From positions 168,382 to 232,381 of the forward strand of contig NZ_SRUZ01000001.1 of NCBI RefSeq assembly GCF_004791165.1: DNA of 64,000 nucleotides, in the 5' to 3' direction. The position numbers and the translations under genes are program-made. The DNA comes from Mesorhizobium sp. M8A.F.Ca.ET.218.01.1.1. GTDB lineage: Bacteria > Pseudomonadota > Alphaproteobacteria > Rhizobiales > Rhizobiaceae. The notes beneath the pieces were generated by a model. It was not told the origin of the DNA, made no database searches, and saw only the letters and a program-made list of their open reading frames with translations. Shown here piece by piece: positions 57,806-64,000 of the stretch; position 1 is the stretch's first letter, and each line of letters starts with the position of its first letter.

Positions 57806-58552
57806 TCAGATGCAGCGCCCGCCATCGACTTCCAGCGCCACGCCGGTGATGAAGGCGGCCTCGTCCGAGGCCAGCCATAGAGCCGCATTGGCGATATCGA
57901 GCGGGGTCGACAGCCGGCCGAGCGGAATCGAGGCGCGGAATGTCTCGCGGATTTCGGGCGTATCGGCGCCCATGAATTTCTCCAGCATGCCGGTCTCGCC
58001 GGCGACCGGGCAGAGGCAGTTGACGCGGATATTTTTGGGCGCGAGTTCCACTGCCATCGATTTGGTGGCGGTGATCGCCCAGCCCTTCGAGGCATTGTAC
58101 CAGGTGAGGCCAGGCCGTGGCCGCAGGCCCGCGGTGGACGCCGTGGTCAGGATGACGCCGCCGCCCTGCCGCTCCATGATCGGTATGACGGCAAGGGCGG
58201 CGTGATAGATCGCCTTCATGTTGACTGAGGTGATCAGGTCGAAGGTTTCCTCGTCGACCTTGAGCATATCGCCGTTGCGATGGGTGAACCCGGCATTGTT
58301 GACCATGATGTCGATGCGGCCGAAGGCGCTTTTGGCCGCATAGACCATCTCGTCGAACTCGGAGCGCAACGAAACATCGGTCTGCGTCCAGATCGCCGCC
58401 GCGCCGATCTCGCCAGCGACACGTTCCGCCCCCTTGGCGTTGAGATCGGCAACGACGACCCTGGCGCCCTCTTGCGCAAAGCGCTTGGCCATGCCTTCGC
58501 CGAAGCCGGATGCCGCACCGGTGATAATGGCGACCTTGTTTTCCAGACGCAT
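57806..58552 (-). CDS. Short-chain dehydrogenase/reductase
   Basis: A classical SDR of 248 residues: TGAASGFGEG near residue 11, Asp in VVVADLNAKGAE favouring NAD, MVNNAGFTHR (NNAG motif), TTASTAGLRP with catalytic Ser, and YNASKGWAITATKSMA with Tyr-Lys. Resembles the FabG-like/glucose dehydrogenase-like group. Substrate unknown. The start MRLENKVAII at 58552 is placed by AAGGAG about ten bases upstream; the upstream in-frame ATG at 58576 overlaps that site. Divergent from zwf, possibly linked in sugar metabolism, but no further evidence. Confidence 0.87.
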   Translation of the reverse strand: MRLENKVAIITGAASGFGEGMAKRFAQEGARVVVADLNAKGAERVAGEIGAAAIWTQTDVSLRSEFDEMVYAAKSAFGRIDIMVNNAGFTHRNGDMLKVDEETFDLITSVNMKAIYHAALAVIPIMERQGGGVILTTASTAGLRPRPGLTWYNASKGWAITATKSMAVELAPKNIRVNCLCPVAGETGMLEKFMGADTPEIRETFRASIPLGRLSTPLDIANAALWLASDEAAFITGVALEVDGGRCI

Positions 58553-58862
58553 GCGTCTACCGCTCCTTGGGTTCATCGCGCAGCCTGCACGAAAGAGCTG
58601 ACAGCCCGGCCGGTGCCGCGACGGGATACAGCCCGATTTCTCCCTTAGCTTTCGTCACATTCACGTTCTATGCTGCAACTGCGAAAGCTTCCGGAGTCTT
58701 CGTTCACGACAAGCCTCCCGGCGGCGCCAGTGTCAAGCGCACAGGTGGATCCAATCAATATCCAGCGATTGGTCCTCGATGTGACACCATGGCACTGGAA
58801 AATTTAAATCGATTAGAATATATCAGCCGCGTACTCGCGACCGGCGTCAAAGCGGACAGACA

Positions 58863-60335
58863 ATGACCAGCCAGATCATCCCCGTCGACCCTTTCGACTT
58901 CATTATCTTCGGTGGTACCGGCGACCTGTCGGAGCGCAAGCTGCTGCCGTCGCTCTACTACCGCCAGCGCGACCATCAGTTCTCGGAGCCGACGCGCATC
59001 ATCGGCACGTCGCGCTCGAAGATGAGCGACGAGGAGTTCCGGGCCTTCGCCAAGCAGGCCATTTCGGACCACGTCAAGCCGGCCGATATCGATGCCAAGG
59101 AGTTGAAGACCTTCCTGGCACGGCTTTCCTACGTCCCGGCCGATGCGACGAGCGGCGCCGGCTTCGACAAGCTGAAAAAGGCGATCGGCGAAAGCGATCA
59201 CATCCGCGCCTTCTACCTGGCCGTGGCGCCGGCGCTGTTCGGCGATATCTCGCACAAGCTCAAAGAGCACAATCTGATCACGCCGAATTCGCGCATCGTG
59301 CTGGAGAAGCCGATCGGCCGCGACCTCGCCTCGGCGCGGGCGCTCAACGACCTGGTCGGCGACGACTTCCACGAAAGCCAGATCTTCCGCATCGACCACT
59401 ATCTCGGCAAGGAGACGGTGCAGAACCTGATGGCGCTGCGCTTTGCCAATGCGCTCTACGAGCCGCTGTGGAATTCCGCCCATATCGACCACGTGCAGAT
59501 CACCGTCGCCGAGACCGTCGGCCTGGAAGATCGCGTCACCTATTATGACAAGGCCGGTGCGCTGCGCGACATGGTGCAGAACCACATGCTGCAGCTGCTT
59601 TGCCTCGTCGCCATGGAGGCGCCGTCGTCGATGGACGCCGACGCCGTGCGCGACGAGAAGCTGAAGGTGTTGCGGGCGCTGAAGCGCATCAACGGCAACG
59701 AGGCGCCCAAGCACACCGTGCGTGGTCAGTATCGTGCCGGTGCGTCGGCCGGCGGACCGGTGAAAGGTTATGTCGAGGAGCTCGGCAAGGACAGCAACAC
59801 CGAGACCTTCGTCGCCATCAAGGCCGAGATCGGGACCTGGCGCTGGGCCGGCGTTCCCTTCTATCTCAGGACCGGAAAGCGGCTGGCGACCCGGGTTTCG
59901 GAAATTGTCATCGAGTTCAAGCCGATCCCGCATTCGATCTTCGGCGACAGCGGCGCAGGACCGATCTTCGCCAACCAGTTGGTCATCCGGCTGCAGCCGG
60001 ACGAAGGCGTCAAGCAGTTCATCATGATCAAGGATCCAGGCCCGGGCGGCATGCGGCTGCGCCAGATCTCGCTCGACATGAGCTTCGCGCAGTCTTTCGA
60101 CGGTCGCGCGCCGGACGCCTATGAGCGGCTGATCATGGATGTCATCCGTGGCAACCAGACCCTGTTCATGCGTCGCGACGAGGTGGAAGCCGCCTGGAAG
60201 TGGATCGACCCGATCCAGAATGCCTGGGAAGGCGCCAAGCAGGAAGCACAGGGCTATACGGCAGGCACATGGGGGCCGTCAGCCTCGATAGCGCTGATCG
60301 AACGTGACGGGCGGACATGGCACGAGAGCAATTGA
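58863..60335 (+). CDS. zwf: Glucose-6-phosphate 1-dehydrogenase
   Basis: A 490-residue enzyme oxidising glucose-6-phosphate to 6-phosphogluconolactone with NADP. The cofactor motif IIFGGTGDLSERKLLPSLYY begins near residue 14; the active site RIDHYLGKETVQNLMALRFA lies near residue 178. Normal length. First gene of zwf-pgl-edd. It overlaps pgl by 19 bp. The 286 bp upstream, shared with the SDR gene, is AT-rich near the ATG (TTTAAATCGATTAGAATATA) and should hold the promoter. Confidence 0.97.
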   Translation: MTSQIIPVDPFDFIIFGGTGDLSERKLLPSLYYRQRDHQFSEPTRIIGTSRSKMSDEEFRAFAKQAISDHVKPADIDAKELKTFLARLSYVPADATSGAGFDKLKKAIGESDHIRAFYLAVAPALFGDISHKLKEHNLITPNSRIVLEKPIGRDLASARALNDLVGDDFHESQIFRIDHYLGKETVQNLMALRFANALYEPLWNSAHIDHVQITVAETVGLEDRVTYYDKAGALRDMVQNHMLQLLCLVAMEAPSSMDADAVRDEKLKVLRALKRINGNEAPKHTVRGQYRAGASAGGPVKGYVEELGKDSNTETFVAIKAEIGTWRWAGVPFYLRTGKRLATRVSEIVIEFKPIPHSIFGDSGAGPIFANQLVIRLQPDEGVKQFIMIKDPGPGGMRLRQISLDMSFAQSFDGRAPDAYERLIMDVIRGNQTLFMRRDEVEAAWKWIDPIQNAWEGAKQEAQGYTAGTWGPSASIALIERDGRTWHESN

Positions 60336-61033
60336 ACAGCGCCGGCTACGACTGGAATGCCTTTCCCGACCGTCCGCAACTGGCCTCGGCGCTGGCTGCA
60401 AAGGTGGCCGATCGCCTAACGAGGGCGATCGACCGGCGCGGCACGGCGGTGCTCGCTGTCTCCGGCGGCACGACGCCGGCAAAGTTCTTTGCCGCGCTCT
60501 CCACGGCGCCGATCGCCTGGGACAAGGTGATCGTGACGCTGGTCGACGAACGCTTCGTGCCGGCCTCCTCGCCGCGATCCAATGCCGGACTGGTTGCCGC
60601 AAACCTGCTGCAGAACGCGGCCAGGGCGGCCCGTTTCGTTCCGCTCTACCACGAGGCATCAGGCATCGAGGATGCCGCGGCTTCCGATGATGCGGCATTG
60701 CGATCCCTGCCCTGGCCGCTCGATGTCGTGGTGCTAGGCATGGGACCGGACGGCCACACCGCCTCGTTCTTTCCCGACGCCGACGATCTGCCGAAGCTGC
60801 TCGACCCGGCGTCCGACAGGATGATCCTGCCGGTCCATGCCAAAAGCGCTGGTGAGCCGCGGCTGACCCTGACGCTCGCCCGCATCATCGATGCGGGTTT
60901 CCTCGCCTTGCACATAGAGGGCGAGGAGAAGCGCATCGCCTTCGACAACGCTGTCGCACCCGGACCGCGCAAGCCGATCCGCGCCGTGCTCGACGCATCG
61001 CCCAGGCCCGTGGAGGTTTTCTGGGCGCCCTGA
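60317..61033 (+). CDS. pgl: 6-phosphogluconolactonase
   Basis: A 238-residue lactonase of the SugarP isomerase/DevB type, which hydrolyses 6-phosphogluconolactone. It has [31 protein letters not shown] and [18 protein letters not shown] with the catalytic His, plus [20 protein letters not shown]. Starts inside the last 19 bp of zwf, so translation is coupled. Directly precedes edd by 73 bp. Confidence 0.95.
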   Translation: MAREQLNSAGYDWNAFPDRPQLASALAAKVADRLTRAIDRRGTAVLAVSGGTTPAKFFAALSTAPIAWDKVIVTLVDERFVPASSPRSNAGLVAANLLQNAARAARFVPLYHEASGIEDAAASDDAALRSLPWPLDVVVLGMGPDGHTASFFPDADDLPKLLDPASDRMILPVHAKSAGEPRLTLTLARIIDAGFLALHIEGEEKRIAFDNAVAPGPRKPIRAVLDASPRPVEVFWAP

Positions 61034-61106
61034 CTTCAAGTTTACAAGTGGTCCCGGCAACGGCGGGAGGATGTTTCCGGGACCTCGCCTGAAAGGACCT
61101 GATGCC

Positions 61107-62930
61107 ATGACCGCAAGACGCGACATCGAAGCCATCACCGAGCGGATTCGCCAGCGCTCCAAACCGGGCCGCGAGCGCTACCTCAGTCGTATCGCCGAAG
61201 CGTCGAACCAGACCGCCAACCGTTCGGTGCTGTCCTGCGGCAACCTTGCCCACGGCTTTGCGGTGTGCAGCCCCTCGGAAAAGCTGGCGCTGGGCGCCGA
61301 CAAGGTGCCCAATCTCGGCATCATCACCTCCTACAACGACATGCTGTCGGCGCATCAGCCCTTCGAGGCCTTCCCGGCCTTGATCAAGGAGGCCGCGCGC
61401 GAGGCCGGTGGCATCGCCCAGGTCGCCGGCGGCGTGCCGGCGATGTGCGATGGCGTGACACAAGGCCAGCCGGGCATGGAGCTGTCGCTGTTCTCGCGCG
61501 ACGTGATCGCCATGGCGGCCGCGATCGGCCTGTCGCACAACATGTTCGACGCCGCCGTCTATCTCGGCGTGTGTGACAAGATCGTGCCGGGACTGGTGAT
61601 CGCCGCGCTCACCTTCGGCCATCTGCCGGCGGTTTTCATTCCGGCCGGCCCGATGACGACAGGCCTGCCCAACGATGAGAAGGCCAAGGTCCGCCAGCTC
61701 TATGCCGAGGGCAAGGCAGGACGGGCCGAACTGCTGGAAGCCGAGTCCAAATCGTACCATGGGCCGGGCACCTGCACCTTCTACGGCACGGCCAATTCCA
61801 ACCAGATGCTGATGGAGATCATGGGCCTGCACACGCCGGGTGCGTCCTTCGTCAATCCAGGCACGCCGTTGCGCGATGCCTTGACCCGCGAGGCGACGAA
61901 GCGGGCGCTGGCGATCACCGCGCTTGGCAATGCCTATACGCCTGTCGGGCGGATGATCGACGAACGCTCGTTCGTCAACGGCGTCGTCGGCCTGCACGCC
62001 ACCGGCGGGTCCACCAACCACACCATCCACCTGATCGCCATGGCGGCGGCCGCCGGCATCGCGCTGACCTGGCAGGATATTTCCGATCTTTCGGAGGCAG
62101 TGCCGCTGCTGGCACGGGTCTATCCGAACGGGCTGGCCGACGTGAACCATTTCCATGCCGCGGGCGGGCTCGGCTTCCTGATCCGCGAGCTGCTCGACGA
62201 AGGCGTTCTGCACGAGGATGTGCAGACGGTGTGGGGCGAAGGCCTGCGGCCATATGCGGTCGAGGCAAAGCTCGGCGCCGACGGCAGCGTGGTGCGCGAG
62301 GCGTCACCGCGTGCCAGCGGCGACGAAAAGGTGCTGGCGCCGTTCAACAAGGCGTTCCAGCCGACCGGCGGCTTGAAAGTGCTGTCGGGCAATCTCGGCC
62401 ACGCGGTCATCAAGACTTCGGCCGTCAAGCCGGAGCGACGTCTCATCGAGGCGCCGGCCAAGGTGTTCGACAGCCAGCAGGGACTGAACGACGCCTTCAA
62501 GGCCGGCACGCTCACCGGTGATTTCATCGCCGTCATCCGCTTCCAGGGGCCGAAGGCCAACGGCATGCCGGAACTGCACAAGCTGACCACCGTGCTCGGC
62601 ATCCTGCAGGATCGCGGCCAGCGTGTCGCGCTGGTCACCGACGGGCGCATGTCGGGCGCTTCCGGCAAGGTGCCGGCGGCGATCCATGTGACGCCGGAAG
62701 CGGTCGAGGACGGGCCGATCGCGCGGATCCATGACGGCGACATCATCCGCCTCGACGCCGATGCCGGCACGCTGGAGGTGCTGGTGCCAGGGACCGAATT
62801 CGCGCTGCGCCGCACGGCCGAGGCCGACCTGATCGGCAATGAATTCGGTTTCGGCCGCGAGCTGTTCGCTGGTTTCCGCCAATTGGTGGGCCGCGCCGAC
62901 CACGGCGCCAGCGCCTTCGGCACCGCCTGA
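61107..62930 (+). CDS. edd: Phosphogluconate dehydratase
   Basis: A 607-residue IlvD/Edd-family Fe-S dehydratase that converts 6-phosphogluconate to KDPG in the Entner-Doudoroff pathway. Characteristic parts are [40 protein letters not shown] (Cys ligand), [40 protein letters not shown] and [20 protein letters not shown]. Start at [10 protein letters not shown], because AAAGGA lies ten bases upstream; the upstream in-frame ATG lacks one. The aldolase gene eda is not in the window. Ends before a strong terminator. Confidence 0.97.
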   Translation: MTARRDIEAITERIRQRSKPGRERYLSRIAEASNQTANRSVLSCGNLAHGFAVCSPSEKLALGADKVPNLGIITSYNDMLSAHQPFEAFPALIKEAAREAGGIAQVAGGVPAMCDGVTQGQPGMELSLFSRDVIAMAAAIGLSHNMFDAAVYLGVCDKIVPGLVIAALTFGHLPAVFIPAGPMTTGLPNDEKAKVRQLYAEGKAGRAELLEAESKSYHGPGTCTFYGTANSNQMLMEIMGLHTPGASFVNPGTPLRDALTREATKRALAITALGNAYTPVGRMIDERSFVNGVVGLHATGGSTNHTIHLIAMAAAAGIALTWQDISDLSEAVPLLARVYPNGLADVNHFHAAGGLGFLIRELLDEGVLHEDVQTVWGEGLRPYAVEAKLGADGSVVREASPRASGDEKVLAPFNKAFQPTGGLKVLSGNLGHAVIKTSAVKPERRLIEAPAKVFDSQQGLNDAFKAGTLTGDFIAVIRFQGPKANGMPELHKLTTVLGILQDRGQRVALVTDGRMSGASGKVPAAIHVTPEAVEDGPIARIHDGDIIRLDADAGTLEVLVPGTEFALRRTAEADLIGNEFGFGRELFAGFRQLVGRADHGASAFGTA

Positions 62931-62948
62931 CGCGTTATGTGCGGCATG

Positions 62949-62977
62949 AAAAGGGCGGCTCATGGCCGCCCTTTTTT
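62949..62977. terminator. Bidirectional terminator after edd
   Basis: AAAAGGGCGGC, loop TCATG, GCCGCCCTTTT(TT) is an 11-bp stem with A and T flanks, so it can end the zwf-pgl-edd transcript and the convergent minus-strand gene. Confidence 0.92.
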
Positions 62978-62996
62978 CGGGTCGAAATCGCAATCC

Positions 62997-64000
62997 TTAT
63001 TGCACCGTCAGTTCAACCCGCTCTCCAGCCTTCACGGTCACGGTGCCTTCCTTCTTGCTGTTGTCCGGCTTCTCCGAGACCACCGCGTAATCGCCCGCCG
63101 CTATCGCGGCCTGATACTTCTCGTCATAGGCGTAGCCGATCGACTTGCGATTGCCATTGATGTCCTTCCTGGTCTCGAAAATCTCGATCTTGGAGGTGCC
63201 GGGCGCCGTGATTGCCAGCACGCCGGCATTCATGGCGACCTTGAGGTCCTGGAACTCGCCGACCTTGACGCTGAAAGGCTGTTCCATGACTGCGAGGTCA
63301 ACCGTCGCGATCAACACATAGTCGTCGGGCGGCAAATCGAACTTGCTGTCGGGGCCATAGGCATACGTGACCTCGTCGCGGGTGCCATCGATCTTCTTCT
63401 TGGCCTTGAGCACCTTGAAGCCGACGCCTGAACCATCGGCCTTGTCGCCGCCGGCCGCATAATAGGCGTTGGCAACGACATGGCCGACGCCAACGATGAT
63501 GTCCTTGTCTATCACCCGGCCGGCAGCGAGCGGGATCGTTTCGGTGACCGCGCCCTGTCCGATCGTGACGGTCACTTTCTGGTCGCCGGCCGGCAACACG
63601 GCTTTCGTGTCTCCATAATAGGTCGGGGGGTTGTCGGCCCCCGGATAGGCGATCACGACAGCCGCCCCGCTGGCCACATCGGCACCTTGGCTGGGACGCG
63701 GATGCAGGATGAGCGTGCCGGCATTCAAGGTGAACTGCGGCTTGTAGACCTGGCCTGCCTCGATCTTGATCTTCTGCTCCACCTTGGCCTCGCCGTCGCG
63801 CGCGACGATGACGTAGTCGCCGGGTTCCAGATTGGCTTTGTACTTGCCGTATTCGGTGGTGATGTTGTCGCCGCGCGTGCCGTCCGATTTGGCCTTGTAA
63901 ACTTCCCAGGCATTGCCGTCAGTGACGGGATCGCCGCCCTCGGCCAGCACCACGGTCGGCATGAAATTGAACTCGGGCTTGGCCGGCTCCGGCGCTGGTG
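62997..64000 (-). CDS. Repeat-rich protein of unknown function, C-terminal part
   Basis: The gene enters from beyond the right edge; the open frame continues upstream of the only internal ATG (63962) through a Pro/Ala-rich linker (APEPAKPEFNF), so this is a C-terminal fragment. Three tandem modules of about 70 residues recur, each with a strand, a charged DGxR/DGTR turn, a Tyr-rich strand, PGDYV-type turn, and NAG at the end: AWEVYKAKSDGTRG, GFKVLKAKKKIDGTRD, and KIEIFETRKDINGNRK. The modules look like carboxypeptidase-regulatory or Ig-like beta-sandwiches. Probably exported and possibly the tail of a larger (perhaps von Willebrand A-like) protein; the N-terminal part is needed to say. Confidence 0.7.
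   Translation of the reverse strand, partial: PAPEPAKPEFNFMPTVVLAEGGDPVTDGNAWEVYKAKSDGTRGDNITTEYGKYKANLEPGDYVIVARDGEAKVEQKIKIEAGQVYKPQFTLNAGTLILHPRPSQGADVASGAAVVIAYPGADNPPTYYGDTKAVLPAGDQKVTVTIGQGAVTETIPLAAGRVIDKDIIVGVGHVVANAYYAAGGDKADGSGVGFKVLKAKKKIDGTRDEVTYAYGPDSKFDLPPDDYVLIATVDLAVMEQPFSVKVGEFQDLKVAMNAGVLAITAPGTSKIEIFETRKDINGNRKSIGYAYDEKYQAAIAAGDYAVVSEKPDNSKKEGTVTVKAGERVELTVQ

Noticed and set aside
60885..62213. A 442-codon minus-strand frame antisense to edd
   Set aside because: edd is complete on the plus strand with all motifs; the antisense product has no recognisable domain and lacks a ribosome-binding site.

Overview
The window reads as chromosome of a high-GC alphaproteobacterium of the order Rhizobiales, most likely Mesorhizobium or a close relative. 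This rests on gene content (PdhS/CbrA-type cell-cycle kinase, small phasin, ScfR-type regulator beside isocitrate lyase, a zwf-pgl-edd operon and many ABC uptake systems), on Rhizobiales-type intergenic palindromic repeats, on an EcfG-like promoter, a CtrA-type box, and a histidine tRNA with the alphaproteobacterial G1.U72/A73 acceptor end. I saw no phage, transposase or CRISPR. The genus is inference.

Layout. 1-4.8 kb: a cytochrome bo3 quinol oxidase operon (cyoABC, cyoC cut by the window edge) diverging from an MFS symporter gene. 4.9-14 kb: a carbohydrate-type catabolic island, with a minus-strand operon (enolase-superfamily dehydratase, two uncharacterised proteins, an SDR) facing a plus-strand operon (GntR/FadR regulator, SDR, complete sugar ABC importer). 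14-27.5 kb: a second catabolic island built around a trimethylamine-dehydrogenase-like flavoprotein, with an M20 deacylase, LysR regulator, aldehyde dehydrogenase, DUF1028 protein, RidA-like protein, flavin monooxygenase, GMC oxidoreductase and a NitT/TauT-type ABC importer. 27.9-31 kb: small unknown proteins, a Crp/Fnr regulator, tRNA-His, a three-hairpin small RNA with anti-Shine-Dalgarno loops, and a phasin gene.

31-39 kb: a 1336-residue PAS histidine kinase preceded by a CtrA box, then a stress module (DUF4142 protein with an EcfG-like promoter and a 15-bp palindrome reaching the ribosome-binding site, a glycine-zipper stress protein, large-subunit catalase). 39-48.8 kb: acetoacetyl-CoA synthetase, AsmA protein, the potFGHI putrescine importer and an EamA exporter. 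48.9-53.6 kb: ScfR-type regulator divergent from isocitrate lyase plus an 80-residue companion, an atypical receiver protein and a HAD hydrolase. 53.8-56.5 kb: puuA-puuB for putrescine degradation. 56.9-64 kb: an SH3 protein, an SDR, the zwf-pgl-edd Entner-Doudoroff operon and a partial repeat protein.

The genes fit a soil or plant-associated scavenger: many small-molecule importers next to matching oxidoreductases, polyamine uptake and breakdown, storage-carbon handling (phasin, acetoacetyl-CoA synthetase, glyoxylate shunt), the Entner-Doudoroff route for sugars, and stress defence. The most promising undescribed material is the TMADH-like cluster, the unknown protein pair at 5.7-7.0 kb, the small RNA at 30.2-30.35 kb and the control region at 35.25-35.31 kb.
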